In this document: piece by piece, positions 1 to 9,090 of the stretch
How positions within the stretch are numbered: position 1 is the stretch's first letter
Layout: each line of letters begins with the position of its first letter
Source of the DNA: an uncultured Alcaligenaceae bacterium
GTDB taxonomy: Bacteria; Pseudomonadota; Gammaproteobacteria; Burkholderiales; Burkholderiaceae_B
Assembly (NCBI GenBank): GCA_937897265.1
Contig: CALCPT010000045.1
Location: 1-20,600, forward strand
Direction: 5' to 3'
DNA length: 20,600 nt
The notes under the pieces: generated by a model
The model's database searches: none
What the model saw: only the letters and a program-made list of their open reading frames with translations
Told to the model about the DNA's origin: nothing
Program-made: the position numbers and the translations under genes

Positions 1-1
1 C

Positions 2-547
2 GCAGGCTTGCAAGAATGCATTGCCCAATTCGTACCCAGTCATCCGATGGCAGGGTCGCACGAAACCGGGCCTCAAGCGGCCAACGCTAGCCTGTATCAA
101 AGTAAACGGGTCGTGCTCACTCCCTTGGTTGAAAACCACCCCCAAGATATCGAGTGCGTTCGGGCTGCCTGGCAGGCCTGTGGCGCAAAGCTCGTGACGC
201 TTAACCCAGCGCAACATGACGCTGCGGTGGCTGCGATTAGTCATATGCCACATTGGGTGGCGGCGCTGTTCATGCAACATTTGACGCAAAGCGATGATTC
301 GGCCCTCAAGCTTGAGCTAGCTGGGTCTGGTTTTAGAGACTTCACACGCGTAGCGCAGGGGTCGCCCGAAATGTGGCGCGATATTTTTGAGGCTAATCGC
401 CAGTCGATGCAAACCGAAATCGCGACCTTTCGAAAAGTGCTTGAGCGAGCCGAGCATGCGTTAAACACTGGTGATTACGCCTATCTGCAAGACATGCTCG
501 AAGTGGCGTCGCAGGCGCGCCGCGACTGGGTGGGGCAGCAATCATGA
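2..547 (+). CDS. tyrA: Prephenate dehydrogenase, C-terminal part (5' end outside window)
   Basis: This is the 3' part of a prephenate dehydrogenase, which oxidatively decarboxylates prephenate to 4-hydroxyphenylpyruvate for tyrosine synthesis. The reading frame is open from the first bases, so no start is claimed and the N-terminal NAD-binding Rossmann domain lies upstream of the window. What is visible is the family motif [11 protein letters not shown], about 15 residues in, followed by an alpha-helical C-terminal dimerisation domain rich in Ala and Gln, ending [11 protein letters not shown]. The stop codon overlaps the aroA start (ATGA, 544-547), indicating translational coupling. The tyrA-aroA-cmk-rpsA order is the usual Burkholderiales arrangement, which strengthens the call. 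I see no internal break. Confidence 0.9.
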   Translation, partial: AGLQECIAQFVPSHPMAGSHETGPQAANASLYQSKRVVLTPLVENHPQDIECVRAAWQACGAKLVTLNPAQHDAAVAAISHMPHWVAALFMQHLTQSDDSALKLELAGSGFRDFTRVAQGSPEMWRDIFEANRQSMQTEIATFRKVLERAEHALNTGDYAYLQDMLEVASQARRDWVGQQS

Positions 548-1860
548 GTGGCGCTGCGTATCTTGATTTGCCGCATGTCAAACAGGCGCGAGGCGACGTC
601 GAGTTGCCCGGCTCAAAAAGTATTTCAAATCGCGTATTGCTTCTGTCGGCGCTGGCGCTGGGTGCTACCCGTATTGATGGTCTGTTAGAGTCAGACGATA
701 CAACGGTGATGCTCAACGCGTTACAGCAACTTGGCGTTCAAGTGACTCGCCACGCTGCCGATTCAGTCACGGTGCAGGGGGTATCGCGGTTTTCGGTCGA
801 CAAAGCTGATTTGTTTATGGGCAATGCTGGTACAGCGATTCGTCCGCTGACGGCGGTGCTAGCTCTAATGGGAGGACACTATGGCTTGTCGGGTGTGCCG
901 CGCATGCACGAGCGCCCGATCAGAGATTTAGTGGATGGCCTACGCGACCTAGGTGCCAATCTGACCTACACGGGCCAAGACGGCTATCCTCCGCTGCTAA
1001 TTTCTCCTTCTGGTGCCCTGAGTGATCGCGTGCGCGTGCAAGGGTCAGTGTCCAGTCAGTTTTTGACTGCGGTATTGATGGCCGCTCCCCTAGCGGTTGC
1101 GCGCTCGGGCCGACCATTGGTCATTGAGGTGCTTGGCGAGCTGATTTCAAAGCCTTACATCGACATCACGTTAAACCTGATGGCGCGTTTTGGCGTGCAG
1201 GTTGAGCGTCACGGCTGGCAGCAGTTCGTCGTTCCCGCTCAGGCCGCTTACTCTTCTCCTGGGCAGATTTTTGTTGAAGGCGATGCCTCGTCAGCCTCTT
1301 ATTTTTTGGCAATGGGAGCCCTGAGTCTTGGGCCGTTGCGCGTGCTGGGCGTCGGCCAAGACAGTATTCAGGGCGATGTGGCGTTTGCTGACACGGTGCA
1401 GGCGATGGGCGCACGCGTCAAGCGCGAAGCCGCTTCAATCGAGGTGTTGGGTATCGACCTATCCAAAGGCCAGCGTTTAAAGGCGTTTGACACTGACTTT
1501 AATTTGATTCCAGATGCTGCGATGACGGCAGCCATGTTGGCGCTCTTTGCTGACGGGCCGTGCACCCTGCGTAACATTGGCAGTTGGCGAGTCAAAGAAA
1601 CAGACCGGATTGCCGCTATGCAAACTGAGCTGCAAAAGCTTGGAGCTCAGGTGCAAAGCGGTCCTGATTGGTTGCGTGTTGTGCCGATCGAGGCAGGGCA
1701 GTGGCGCGACGCGTCAATCGATACCTACGATGATCACCGCATGGCGATGTGTTTTTCGCTTGCCGCGTTTGGGCCGGCTGCTGTGCGCATCATGGATCCT
1801 GGCTGCGTGAGTAAAACATTTCCGACCTATTTCGATGTGTTTAGAGGCCTCTTCAAGTGA
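544..1860 (+). CDS. aroA: 3-phosphoshikimate 1-carboxyvinyltransferase (EPSP synthase)
   Basis: EPSP synthase joins phosphoenolpyruvate to shikimate-3-phosphate, the sixth step of the shikimate pathway, in the cytosol. The 438-residue length is normal for the family. The N-terminal PGSKSISNR motif is at residues 22-30 with the conserved Lys25. The PEP-site loop [10 protein letters not shown] is at 93-102; it has the Gly96-Thr97-Pro101 pattern of glyphosate-sensitive class I enzymes. [10 protein letters not shown] follows, and the C-terminal TYDDHRMAM motif is at 394-402. The ATG overlaps the tyrA stop and the TGA overlaps the cmk start, so the three genes are probably one transcript and coupled in translation. 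The frame is intact and the identification is secure. Confidence 0.97.
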   Translation: MSGAAYLDLPHVKQARGDVELPGSKSISNRVLLLSALALGATRIDGLLESDDTTVMLNALQQLGVQVTRHAADSVTVQGVSRFSVDKADLFMGNAGTAIRPLTAVLALMGGHYGLSGVPRMHERPIRDLVDGLRDLGANLTYTGQDGYPPLLISPSGALSDRVRVQGSVSSQFLTAVLMAAPLAVARSGRPLVIEVLGELISKPYIDITLNLMARFGVQVERHGWQQFVVPAQAAYSSPGQIFVEGDASSASYFLAMGALSLGPLRVLGVGQDSIQGDVAFADTVQAMGARVKREAASIEVLGIDLSKGQRLKAFDTDFNLIPDAAMTAAMLALFADGPCTLRNIGSWRVKETDRIAAMQTELQKLGAQVQSGPDWLRVVPIEAGQWRDASIDTYDDHRMAMCFSLAAFGPAAVRIMDPGCVSKTFPTYFDVFRGLFK

Positions 1861-2540
1861 GCGCGTTAAGTCCAGTGATTACGATTGATGGCCCGACGGC
1901 GTCCGGTAAGGGTACCGTTGCGCATCGAGTGGCGACGGCCTTGGGTTGGGGCGTGCTTGATAGTGGGGCCCTCTACCGCTTGACCGCTTTGTCGGTGTTG
2001 CAGCAAAAGATCGACCCCGCAGACACACCGGCGGTCGCGAGGGCAGGGCAACAACTTGAGGTCAACTTTCATCCCAAAGGGGTGACGCTGTTTGGTCTTG
2101 AGGTCTCCGACGTCATCCGGCAAGAGCATGTGGGCAACCTGGCCTCGCGTCTGGCGCCTAACCCGGCCTTGCGTCAGGCCTTGCTTGAGCGCCAAAGGGC
2201 GTTTCGCATTGCCCCCGGTTTGGTGGCCGATGGGCGCGATATGGGTACGATCGTTTTTAAAGACGCTTCGCTGAAGATATTTTTAGTGGCGAACGCTCAG
2301 GCACGTGCCGAGCGTCGCTGTAAGAAGTTGATCGAAAAGGGAATTTCTGCTAATCTAGACGACCTTGTCGCTGATATGCGCGAGCGTGACGCACGTGATA
2401 TTGAACGTGCCGTCGCGCCACTTGTACCAGCACCAGACGCACACGTGGTCGACTCGTCGCAACTGACAATCGAGCAAACGGTGCAAAACGTCCTTGACCT
2501 GTGGTCAAGGGTTCTACCAACCCCACCCGCAAAGGCGTAG
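1857..2540 (+). CDS. cmk: Cytidylate kinase
   Basis: Cytidylate kinase phosphorylates CMP and dCMP with ATP in pyrimidine nucleotide recycling. The 227-residue protein begins with the P-loop segment [10 protein letters not shown] (about residues 10-19). It also has the LDSGALYR motif of the CMP site and the [12 protein letters not shown] segment characteristic of Cmk. The start is GTG, chosen because it gives a 4-bp overlap (GTGA) with the aroA stop and places the P-loop at the usual distance from the N terminus. Cmk immediately before rpsA is a widely conserved proteobacterial arrangement. The C-terminal tail is short and Pro/Ala rich. Confidence 0.96.
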   Translation: MSALSPVITIDGPTASGKGTVAHRVATALGWGVLDSGALYRLTALSVLQQKIDPADTPAVARAGQQLEVNFHPKGVTLFGLEVSDVIRQEHVGNLASRLAPNPALRQALLERQRAFRIAPGLVADGRDMGTIVFKDASLKIFLVANAQARAERRCKKLIEKGISANLDDLVADMRERDARDIERAVAPLVPAPDAHVVDSSQLTIEQTVQNVLDLWSRVLPTPPAKA

Positions 2541-2634
2541 GGGCTGTTGGCCTAGCAAACTTTGCTTGGCACGCAGCAACTGCACTCTGAACGGCGTGTA
2601 ACCCGGCCCCCAAGGCCACCTGGATCTCCTTCAC
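2541..2634 (+). promoter_or_regulatory. rpsA leader with stem-loop and no clear Shine-Dalgarno
   Basis: This is the 94-base gap between cmk and rpsA. It contains an imperfect stem-loop at 2550-2570: GCCTAGCA pairs with TGCTTGGC, with one T-T mismatch and a 5-base loop. No purine-rich Shine-Dalgarno precedes the rpsA ATG. Instead the last 15 bases (2620-2634, CTGGATCTCCTTCAC) are pyrimidine rich. Lack of a strong ribosome-binding site is known for E. coli rpsA, where S1 represses its own translation. That the same control acts here is inference. Confidence 0.4.
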
Positions 2635-4347
2635 ATGTCAACTCAACAACTCTCAACCGATGCAGGCGAAAGCTTTGCAGCGATGTTTGCAGCAAGTATC
2701 GAAAAGCAAGATATGAAGTCCGGCGAGGTCATCTCTGCCGAAGTCGTGCGTATTGACCATAATTTTGTGGTGGTAAACGCCGGCCTGAAGTCTGAGGCAC
2801 TGATTCCTCTTGAAGAATTCTTAAACGATCAAGGCGAGCTCGAAGTCAAACCAGGCGATTTTGTATCGGTCGCTATTGATTCGCTCGAAAACGGCTACGG
2901 TGACACCGTGTTGTCTCGTGATCGCGCCAAGCGCCTGTCGGCCTGGCTGTCACTCGAAAAATCACTCGAGAAAAACGAACTGGTTACCGGCACAATCACC
3001 GGTAAAGTCAAAGGCGGCCTGACTGTCATGACTGCAGGCATTCGTGCCTTCTTGCCAGGCTCGCTGGTTGACCTGCGTCCTGTGAAAGACACAACGCCGT
3101 TCGAAGGCAAGACCATGGAGTTCAAGGTCATCAAGCTCGATCGCAAGCGTAACAACGTGGTGGTATCGCGTCGTGCTGTGCTCGAAGCCAGCATGGGCGA
3201 AGATCGCCAGAAGCTGCTCGAAAATCTGCAAGAAGGTTCGATCGTTAAAGGTGTGGTTAAAAACATCACCGACTACGGCGCGTTCGTTGACCTGGGCGGC
3301 ATCGATGGTCTGTTGCACATCACCGACATGGCATGGCGTCGCGTGCGTCATCCTTCAGAAGTCTTGGCTGTTGGCCAAGAAGTCGAAGCAAAAGTTCTTA
3401 AGTTTGATCAAGAAAAGAGCCGTGTGTCACTGGGCGTCAAGCAGCTTGGCGAAGATCCATGGGTGGGCCTCGCACGCCGTTACCCACAGGGCACACGCCT
3501 GTTCGGTAAAGTAACAAACCTCACCGACTACGGTTCATTCGTTGAAGTCGAAGCCGGCATCGAAGGTCTGGTTCACGTGTCTGAAATGGACTGGACCAAC
3601 AAGAACGTTGATCCACGTAAAGTCGTGACCTTGGGCGAAGAAGTCGAAGTCATGGTTCTTGAAATCGACGAAGATCGCCGCCGTATCTCGTTGGGCATGA
3701 AGCAATGCCGTCAAAATCCTTGGGAAGAGTTCGCCTCTAACTTCAAGCGTGGCGACAAAGTTTCAGGCGCAATCAAGTCAATCACCGACTTTGGCGTGTT
3801 TGTTGGCTTGCCAGGTGGTATCGATGGCTTGGTGCACCTGTCTGACTTGTCTTGGACTGAAACTGGTGAAGAAGCTGTTCGTAACTTCAAGAAAGGCGAC
3901 GAGCTTCATGCAACCGTGTTGGGTATCGATACTGACAAAGAGCGTATTTCGCTTGGCGTGAAACAGCTTGAAGGCGACCCTTTCAATAACTACGTTTCAA
4001 CCTATGACAAAGGCGCTGTTGTACCTGGCACCGTTAAGTCTGTCGAAGCTAAGGGCGCTATCGTGACCCTGTCGCTTGAGGTCGAAGGTTATTTGCGCGC
4101 GTCTGAGATTTCGACAGGCCGCGTTGAAGACGCAACCACAGCGATTAAGGCTGGCGACAATATCGAAGCAATGATCATCAACGTTGACCGTAAGACGCGT
4201 CAGATTCAGTTGTCGATCAAAGCGCGCGATACGGCAGACACTGCAGAATCGATGCAGCGTATTTCAGAGTCGAGTGCATCGTCGGGCACAACCAATTTGG
4301 GCGCGTTGCTCAAGGCCAAGCTCGATCAGGCTCGCGACACTGAATAA
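2635..4347 (+). CDS. rpsA: 30S ribosomal protein S1
   Basis: S1 is the large mRNA-binding protein of the small ribosomal subunit, needed to start translation on structured or weakly Shine-Dalgarno-led messages. The 570-residue length fits the six-repeat proteobacterial form (E. coli is 557). Six S1/OB-fold repeats can be followed, starting near residues 29, 113, 200, 285, 372 and 459. The last four carry clear TDYGAFVDL / TDYGSFVEV / [13 protein letters not shown] cores and HITDMAW / HVSEMDW / HLSDLSW strands; the sixth is more divergent. Codon use is noticeably biased, as expected for a highly expressed gene. The ATG follows a leader with no good Shine-Dalgarno. ihfB begins only 5 bases after the stop. 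Confidence 0.98.
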   Translation: MSTQQLSTDAGESFAAMFAASIEKQDMKSGEVISAEVVRIDHNFVVVNAGLKSEALIPLEEFLNDQGELEVKPGDFVSVAIDSLENGYGDTVLSRDRAKRLSAWLSLEKSLEKNELVTGTITGKVKGGLTVMTAGIRAFLPGSLVDLRPVKDTTPFEGKTMEFKVIKLDRKRNNVVVSRRAVLEASMGEDRQKLLENLQEGSIVKGVVKNITDYGAFVDLGGIDGLLHITDMAWRRVRHPSEVLAVGQEVEAKVLKFDQEKSRVSLGVKQLGEDPWVGLARRYPQGTRLFGKVTNLTDYGSFVEVEAGIEGLVHVSEMDWTNKNVDPRKVVTLGEEVEVMVLEIDEDRRRISLGMKQCRQNPWEEFASNFKRGDKVSGAIKSITDFGVFVGLPGGIDGLVHLSDLSWTETGEEAVRNFKKGDELHATVLGIDTDKERISLGVKQLEGDPFNNYVSTYDKGAVVPGTVKSVEAKGAIVTLSLEVEGYLRASEISTGRVEDATTAIKAGDNIEAMIINVDRKTRQIQLSIKARDTADTAESMQRISESSASSGTTNLGALLKAKLDQARDTE

Positions 4348-4352
4348 GCCCA

Positions 4353-4676
4353 GTGACTAAGTCTGAACTTATCGCTGCGCTGGCAGCCCGCTATACACAG
4401 CTGGCTGCTCGTGACACCGATTACGCTGTTAAAACGGTGCTCGATGCCATGACCGAGGCGTTAGCCGAAGGTCAACGCATCGAAATCCGTGGTTTTGGCA
4501 GCTTTTCGCTGTCTGAACGCGCACCACGCGTCGGGCGCAATCCCAAGTCGGGCGAACAAGTGTTGGTACCTGGAAAGCAGGTGCCGCATTTCAAGGCCGG
4601 TAAAGAGTTGCGCGAACGTGTCGATTTGAACGGCGGTGCACCTAGCACCGACCCAACAGGTGCGACAGACCATTGA
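4353..4676 (+). CDS. ihfB: Integration host factor subunit beta
   Basis: IHF-beta forms a heterodimer with IHF-alpha that bends DNA sharply in nucleoid organisation, recombination and transcription. The protein starts [13 protein letters not shown], typical of IhfB. It carries the IRGFGSFSL strand and the GRNPKSGE segment near residues 54-61 that forms the DNA-intercalating arm with its proline. At 107 residues it is somewhat longer than E. coli IhfB (94), because of a Gly/Thr/Asp-rich C-terminal tail. The start is GTG, chosen by alignment of the N terminus. No Shine-Dalgarno is obvious in the 5-base gap after rpsA, so coupling to rpsA translation is likely. The rpsA-ihfB pair is conserved in proteobacteria. 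Confidence 0.95.
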   Translation: MTKSELIAALAARYTQLAARDTDYAVKTVLDAMTEALAEGQRIEIRGFGSFSLSERAPRVGRNPKSGEQVLVPGKQVPHFKAGKELRERVDLNGGAPSTDPTGATDH

Positions 4677-4685
4677 TTGATTAGA

Positions 4686-4710
4686 AAAACCGCTGAATGG
4701 CGGTTTTTTT
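4686..4710 (+). terminator. Rho-independent terminator after ihfB
   Basis: The stem AAAACCGC pairs with GCGGTTTT around a 6-base loop (TGAATG) and runs into a tract of seven T residues. It lies 10 bases after the ihfB stop and closes the tyrA-to-ihfB transcription unit. Confidence 0.9.
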
Positions 4711-4733
4711 ATGCGCCAAAACTGCAGGGCGCT

Positions 4734-4739
4734 TACAAT
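4734..4739 (+). promoter_or_regulatory. Possible -10 element for lapA-lapB
   Basis: TACAAT lies between the ihfB terminator and lapA, where a new promoter is expected. No convincing -35 hexamer is seen 16-18 bases upstream, so this rests on the -10 match and position only. Confidence 0.35.
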
Positions 4740-4766
4740 CGACTTTTGCACTTTGGAGCATCAGCC

Positions 4767-5084
4767 ATGCGCTACCTTGTCTGGGCTTTACGCTTAATTG
4801 TTTTTGTTGCCGTCTTAATGTTTGCCTTAAAAAACACCGACCCTGTGGGCGTGACCTTTTACGGCACCTGGGCGCTTCAAAGCGTGCCGCTGATTGTTGT
4901 GATGCTTTCGACCTTTGTGCTTGGCACGCTGTTCGGGCTATTGCTGACGGTGCCCGGTTCGATCCGACGTCGCCGCGAGGTTGCGCGCCTTAAAAAAGAG
5001 CTCGAGCGCATACAAGCCGCAGTCAATCCGCCCGGCGCCGCGCCGCTTTCACCTGATGCCTTGGTGCCTTTGTCGCCGATTTGA
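4767..5084 (+). CDS. lapA: LapA-domain (DUF1049) inner-membrane protein
   Basis: This is a small membrane protein of the LapA family, which works with LapB in control of lipopolysaccharide assembly. The chosen ATG gives 105 residues. It is preceded by GGAG at 4755-4758 with good spacing, and an upstream in-frame ATG at 4677 lies inside the ihfB terminator region and was rejected. Two hydrophobic segments span about residues 4-22 and 37-60, joined by the family-typical NTDPVGVTFYG loop. A basic RRRR stretch and a charged, probably coiled-coil tail (ARLKKELERI) follow. The C terminus is Pro/Ala/Leu rich. lapB follows after 71 bases, as in many proteobacteria. Confidence 0.88.
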   Translation: MRYLVWALRLIVFVAVLMFALKNTDPVGVTFYGTWALQSVPLIVVMLSTFVLGTLFGLLLTVPGSIRRRREVARLKKELERIQAAVNPPGAAPLSPDALVPLSPI

Positions 5085-5155
5085 TGCTGGCAGTTTTTTG
5101 CCGCGTAAGTGTCAGCAGACGTTGCGCGCTCATTATTTGAACTTAGGAACACCGC

Positions 5156-6376
5156 GTGGATTTTGAGTCTTGGTGGCTGATTTTTGTGCCGTTGCTGTTC
5201 GCGTTAGGGTGGATGGCTGCGCGCTTTGATATCCGACAGATTTTGTCCGAAACGCGTAATCTGCCCGATTCGTATTTTCGTGGTTTAAATTTTTTGCTCA
5301 ACGAAGAGCCCGATCGAGCCATCGACGCCTTTGTCGAGGTAGCTAAGCTTGACCCCGAAACGACCGAGCTGCACTTCGCCCTAGGCAGCTTGTTTCGCCG
5401 GCGCGGCGAAATGGAGCGCGCCATTCGCGTGCATCAAAGTTTACTGTCGCGTGCAGACTTACCTATCAGTCAGCGCGAGCATGCACAGCATGAACTGGCA
5501 CAAGACTATCTCAAAGCTGGCATGCTCGATCGTGCTGAAGAGGCCTTTGCCGTCCTTAAAGACACTAGCTTTGGGCTAGCAGCGTTGCGCGCCTTAATTC
5601 GAATTTACGAGTCTGAGCACGACTGGACGCGGGCGATTCAAGCGGTTGAAAGCCTGAGAAAACTGGTAGATGAACCCGTGCCGCAGTTGGTGCATTACTA
5701 CTGTGAACTGGCACAAGCTGCACTTGCGACTAAGCCGCCGTTGGTTGAGCAAGCGCAAGAGGCCTTGAAACAGGCAGAGCGTGCGGCCAAGGCGCGTGGT
5801 GCAGGTTCAGCTGCTGCGGCGAGCGTTCGCGTGGCGATGATTCATGCCTCGATCGCAGGCTCTGCTCAACAAACATTGTTGCAACGGCAGTATTTTCAAA
5901 CAGTGCTCGACCAATCTCCTGAATTTGCGGGTTTGGTTGCTGAGCAGCTGTTGCAAAACTTTTCTCAAACTCAAGAGTCTGCTCAGGGTTTGGCAGTGTT
6001 GCTATCGCATCACGAAAAATACCCCTCTCTTGATTTGTTTAATGTCGTCTTTCGCGCACTGCGAGCCCAACAGGGTGTCGATGTCGCCTGGGCGTTTGCA
6101 CGCCAAGCATTGCAGACAAATCCTTCGTTGCTCGGTCTTGACCGTTTGCTTGAAGCTGAACTTGCACATGCTGCGGCAAATCAAACACCGCTTGAAAGCC
6201 CCATTCCTGGTGCGGATCTGGCCCTGTTGCGTCGGTTGATTAATCAGCACAGCCAACGCCTAGATCGCTATACCTGCCGTAGTTGTGGGTTTCAGGCTCG
6301 ACGCTACTACTGGCAGTGCCCTGGATGTAACGCGTGGGAAACCTACAAGCCGCGCCGGATGGAAGAACTTGAATGA
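5156..6376 (+). CDS. lapB: Lipopolysaccharide assembly protein LapB (TPR and rubredoxin-like domains)
   Basis: LapB (YciM) is a membrane-anchored TPR protein. In E. coli it helps FtsH degrade LpxC, balancing LPS and phospholipid synthesis. The 406-residue product has one N-terminal transmembrane segment (WWLIFVPLLFALGWMAAR, about 6-23). TPR-like helices follow, including YFRGLNFLLNEEPDRAID and ALGSLFRRRGEMERAI. The C-terminal rubredoxin-type metal site has two Cys-x-x-Cys pairs (CRSCG and CPGCN). The start is GTG with AGGA about 7 bases upstream; it puts the membrane anchor at the right place. The stop overlaps the rfaE1 start by 4 bp, physically linking LPS regulation with heptose synthesis. 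Confidence 0.95.
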   Translation: MDFESWWLIFVPLLFALGWMAARFDIRQILSETRNLPDSYFRGLNFLLNEEPDRAIDAFVEVAKLDPETTELHFALGSLFRRRGEMERAIRVHQSLLSRADLPISQREHAQHELAQDYLKAGMLDRAEEAFAVLKDTSFGLAALRALIRIYESEHDWTRAIQAVESLRKLVDEPVPQLVHYYCELAQAALATKPPLVEQAQEALKQAERAAKARGAGSAAAASVRVAMIHASIAGSAQQTLLQRQYFQTVLDQSPEFAGLVAEQLLQNFSQTQESAQGLAVLLSHHEKYPSLDLFNVVFRALRAQQGVDVAWAFARQALQTNPSLLGLDRLLEAELAHAAANQTPLESPIPGADLALLRRLINQHSQRLDRYTCRSCGFQARRYYWQCPGCNAWETYKPRRMEELE

Positions 6377-7302
6377 AAACATTTCCTAAAGACGCCGCGA
6401 CCCGTGCCCGCGTATTGGTGGTTGGCGATGTGATGCTTGATCGTTATTGGTTTGGCGACGTTGAGCGCATCTCTCCCGAGGCACCTGTGCCAGTCGTGCA
6501 TGTCGCACGCCGCGAAGATCGCTTGGGTGGTGCTGCTAACGTTGCACGCAATGCCGTGGCCTTGGGGGCAAAAGTGACCTTGGTCGGCTTGGTTGGAGTG
6601 GACGAGGCGGCAACTCGGGTACATGAGTTGTTGACAGAGGCTGGCGTGACGGCGCACTTAATTGCCGATGCCGCACACCCGACAACACTGAAAATGCGTG
6701 TACTCGCGCGTCAACAGCAAATGATGCGTATCGATTTCGAAGAAAAACCTACCGCGCAGCTGCTTGATACCTTGCAGGCGCAAGTGGCACCCTTGTTTGC
6801 CGAGCATGACGTGGTTGTTTTTTCTGATTATGCCAAGGGGGCGCTGGCCCATGTCGAGGCGCTGATTACCTTAGCCCGACTGCAAGGAATCGCGATCTTG
6901 GTTGACCCCAAGGGCACTGACTATCAACGCTACCGCGGTGCCACCTTGGTCACTCCTAACCGTGGTGAAATGCAACAGGCGGTGGGTCATTGGACCAGTG
7001 AGACGGACTTGGCAGAACGCGCGCAAGGCTTACGCGATCAACTCGAACTTGAGGCGTTGTTGGTGACTCGTTCAGAGCAAGGCATGACTCTGTTTACTGC
7101 AAACGGCAGTGATCATGTTGATGCTCAGGCGCATGAAGTGTTTGACGTATCCGGAGCGGGCGACACCGTGCTGGCGACTCTCGCGGTGATGCGCGCAATC
7201 GGAGTCGATTGGCCTGAGGCGATGCGTTGGGCGAATCGCGCAGGTGGAATCGTTGTGGGTAAACTAGGGACATCGACAGTAACTGCCGGAGAACTTGCAT
7301 GA
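6373..7302 (+). CDS. rfaE1: D-glycero-beta-D-manno-heptose-7-phosphate kinase
   Basis: This sugar kinase phosphorylates D-glycero-D-manno-heptose 7-phosphate at C1 on the route to ADP-heptose for the LPS inner core. The 309 residues cover only the ribokinase/PfkB-type domain. The nucleotidyltransferase half found in bifunctional HldE is absent, so a separate rfaE2/hldC is expected elsewhere. Motifs visible are [25 protein letters not shown], the GGAANVARN substrate loop (about 54-62), and the PfkB signature [11 protein letters not shown] at 258-268 with the catalytic Asp264. It overlaps both lapB and hldD by 4 bp, so the cluster is clearly an operon. Confidence 0.95.
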   Translation: MKTFPKDAATRARVLVVGDVMLDRYWFGDVERISPEAPVPVVHVARREDRLGGAANVARNAVALGAKVTLVGLVGVDEAATRVHELLTEAGVTAHLIADAAHPTTLKMRVLARQQQMMRIDFEEKPTAQLLDTLQAQVAPLFAEHDVVVFSDYAKGALAHVEALITLARLQGIAILVDPKGTDYQRYRGATLVTPNRGEMQQAVGHWTSETDLAERAQGLRDQLELEALLVTRSEQGMTLFTANGSDHVDAQAHEVFDVSGAGDTVLATLAVMRAIGVDWPEAMRWANRAGGIVVGKLGTSTVTAGELA

Positions 7303-8297
7303 TTGTTGTCACAGGTGCGGCTGGCTTTATTGGCAGCAATATTATTCGCGGCTTAAATCGCCGTGGCATCACAAATATCTTGGCGGTCGACGATCTAACG
7401 GATGGCGATAAATTCGTGAACCTCGTGGGCGGCCAAATCAGCGATTACATGCACAAAGACGAGTTTCGTCGCGGCGTGATTGATGGGTTTTTGCCCGGTG
7501 TGCGTGCCGTGTTTCATCAAGGTGCCTGTTCGGATACGACCGAGCGTAATGGTCAGTTCATGATGGACAACAATTATCGCGTGACACTCGAGTTGTTTGA
7601 ATACTGTCAGACGCATAAAGTCCCGTTGATGTATGCCTCGTCGGCGGCGGTGTATGGCGCGGGCCCCAATTACGCCGAGTCCCTACAAAATGAAAAGCCG
7701 CTAAATGTATACGGCTACTCAAAATTTTTATTTGATCAAGTCTTGCGCGCACGTATGAGTTCGCTCACCGCTCAAGTCGTTGGTTTGCGCTATTTCAATG
7801 TGTATGGCCCGCAAGAGCAGCACAAGGGGCGCATGGCCTCTGTTGCGTTTCACAACATGAATCAGTTTATCGCCGAGGGTCACGTCCGCCTGTTTGGCGG
7901 CTGGGATGGCTATGCTGATGGCGGGCAATTGCGCGACTTTATTTCTGTACACGATGTCGTCGATGTCAATTTGCACTTTCTTGATCACCCTAAAGTGTCG
8001 GGTATCTTCAACTGCGGTACCGGGCGCGCTCAACCGTTTAACGATGTGGCTAGTGCGGTCGTCAACACCATGCGTACGCTGCGCGGTCAAGCACCCATGT
8101 CGCTCGAAGAGCTCGTGCGACACGGTTCGCTGCGCTATGTGGCGTTTCCTGAAGACCTTAAGGGGCGTTATCAAAGCTATACGCAGGCTGATGTCTCGGC
8201 GTTACGTGCTGCGGGCTACAAGGCTGAGATGCGCGACGTCCAAACTGGCGTAGCTGAGTATGTGCGTGCGTTGCACGAGGCAAGCGCCGGCGCCTAG
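7299..8297 (+). CDS. hldD: ADP-L-glycero-D-manno-heptose 6-epimerase
   Basis: HldD converts ADP-D-glycero-D-manno-heptose to the L-glycero form used to build the LPS inner core. The 332-residue protein is a short-chain dehydrogenase-type epimerase. It has the N-terminal NADP-binding GAAGFIGSN motif at 6-14, followed by [13 protein letters not shown], which is typical of HldD. It also has the ASSAAVYG serine motif and the YGYSKFLFD Tyr-x3-Lys catalytic pair. [10 protein letters not shown] and RDFISV segments of extended SDR epimerases are also present. Its ATG overlaps the rfaE1 stop (ATGA). Length and motifs are normal, and it closes the lapB-rfaE1-hldD run. Confidence 0.96.
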   Translation: MIVVTGAAGFIGSNIIRGLNRRGITNILAVDDLTDGDKFVNLVGGQISDYMHKDEFRRGVIDGFLPGVRAVFHQGACSDTTERNGQFMMDNNYRVTLELFEYCQTHKVPLMYASSAAVYGAGPNYAESLQNEKPLNVYGYSKFLFDQVLRARMSSLTAQVVGLRYFNVYGPQEQHKGRMASVAFHNMNQFIAEGHVRLFGGWDGYADGGQLRDFISVHDVVDVNLHFLDHPKVSGIFNCGTGRAQPFNDVASAVVNTMRTLRGQAPMSLEELVRHGSLRYVAFPEDLKGRYQSYTQADVSALRAAGYKAEMRDVQTGVAEYVRALHEASAGA

Positions 8298-8314
8298 ACA
8301 GCACGTTGAAGTAC

Positions 8315-8341
8315 GGGTGGATATTGCCTTGTTGTCCACCC
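8315..8341 (+). terminator. Stem-loop after hldD without T tract
   Basis: GGGTGGA pairs with TCCACCC around a 13-base loop, 17 bases after the hldD stop. No run of T follows, so it is more likely a 3'-end-stabilising or weak terminator structure than a classical rho-independent terminator. Confidence 0.4.
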
Positions 8342-8438
8342 CGTAAATATTACAAAAAACCTCAAGATGGCGTTGCGACAGTGTTGGTTGAATCTTGGCC
8401 AAGCACTGGTTCGCGCCACCCTTCTCAGAGGTAGAGCC

Positions 8439-8987
8439 GTGAACCCTTTTCTTGATTCGACCGTTGCAGTGCCCTTGGCATCTGAACAATCGGTAATCCA
8501 ACCCCAGAAGCAGGCCGAACGTTTAACAGGACGCTGGTCGTTTCCGTTCGCCTATCAAGCAGGCAATCGTTTAGCTCGACGGTCACGCGTGGCGGTCATG
8601 TTGGCCGGAGTTGGGGTCGGGTTGTCGGCTCAGGCGCTCGAGCTCAATACCGCGACCGCCGAACAACTCAAAGATTTGCGGGGGGTAGGGCCGCGTACCG
8701 CGCAGATGATTGTGCAAGAGCGTAACCGTGCAGGTCCGTTTGAGTCACTTGAGGATTTGTCAGACCGTGTCAGAGGGATTGGCCCCAAGCGGCTGCAGAC
8801 TTTACAAGCAGCGGGCTTACGCGTGTCTGAGGTCGGGCGTAACCCCGGCGATTCGTCGGGCAAGGCGCAAAGCTCATCGGCCCAGATTGCCGCGTCTCAG
8901 AGGGCCGGCTCTCAGGGTGCGCGTGCTCGTGTCGCACCGTCTGCCACGGTTGCGACGCCGTTGATCGAGCCTTCGCCGCCTCACTGA
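8439..8987 (+). CDS. ComEA-like helix-hairpin-helix DNA-binding protein
   Basis: The protein belongs to the ComEA family, whose members bind incoming DNA in the periplasm during natural transformation. Two helix-hairpin-helix units cover about residues 68-128 and are easy to see: LNTATAEQLKDLRGVGPRTAQ and then LEDLSDRVRGIGPKRLQTLQAAGL. A hydrophobic stretch at 51-66, after ARRSR, is a signal peptide or membrane anchor. It is preceded by about 50 extra residues not usual for proteobacterial ComEA. The C-terminal 50 residues are Ser/Ala/Gly-rich and probably disordered. The GTG start is chosen for the nearby AGAGGTAGAG; an in-frame ATG at 8367 is an alternative. Export is inferred, and a role in uptake rests on family only. 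Confidence 0.75.
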   Translation: MNPFLDSTVAVPLASEQSVIQPQKQAERLTGRWSFPFAYQAGNRLARRSRVAVMLAGVGVGLSAQALELNTATAEQLKDLRGVGPRTAQMIVQERNRAGPFESLEDLSDRVRGIGPKRLQTLQAAGLRVSEVGRNPGDSSGKAQSSSAQIAASQRAGSQGARARVAPSATVATPLIEPSPPH

Positions 8988-9027
8988 ACGCGTACGTGAG
9001 TTGGGTGCCTGCGTCTTGTTGTGCCTT

Positions 9028-9073
9028 TGGTATGATCGTTGCTTTGGTGTGCCCTCGCTCTGCAAGGCGAGGG
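9028..9073 (+). promoter_or_regulatory. Extended -10 promoter and leader hairpin of cysM
   Basis: TGGTATGAT at 9028-9036 fits an extended -10 (TGn plus TATGAT); no good -35 is seen. Downstream, CCCTCGC (9052-9058) and GCGAGGG (9067-9073) form a 7-bp stem with an 8-base loop. It ends 5 bases before the GGAGG ribosome-binding site, so it lies in the cysM 5' leader and could affect translation. It could alternatively end the preceding transcript. Confidence 0.5.
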
Positions 9074-9090
9074 GCTACGGAGGCAAAATG

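Noticed and set aside
4677..4766. Longer start for lapA at 4677
   Set aside because: The extra 30 codons cover the ihfB terminator hairpin and lack a ribosome-binding site; the ATG at 4767 has GGAG and gives a normal LapA N terminus.
9001..9090. Longer start for cysM at 9001
   Set aside because: The extra 29-30 codons span the promoter-like element and hairpin and have no counterpart in CysM proteins; GGAGG supports 9088/9091.
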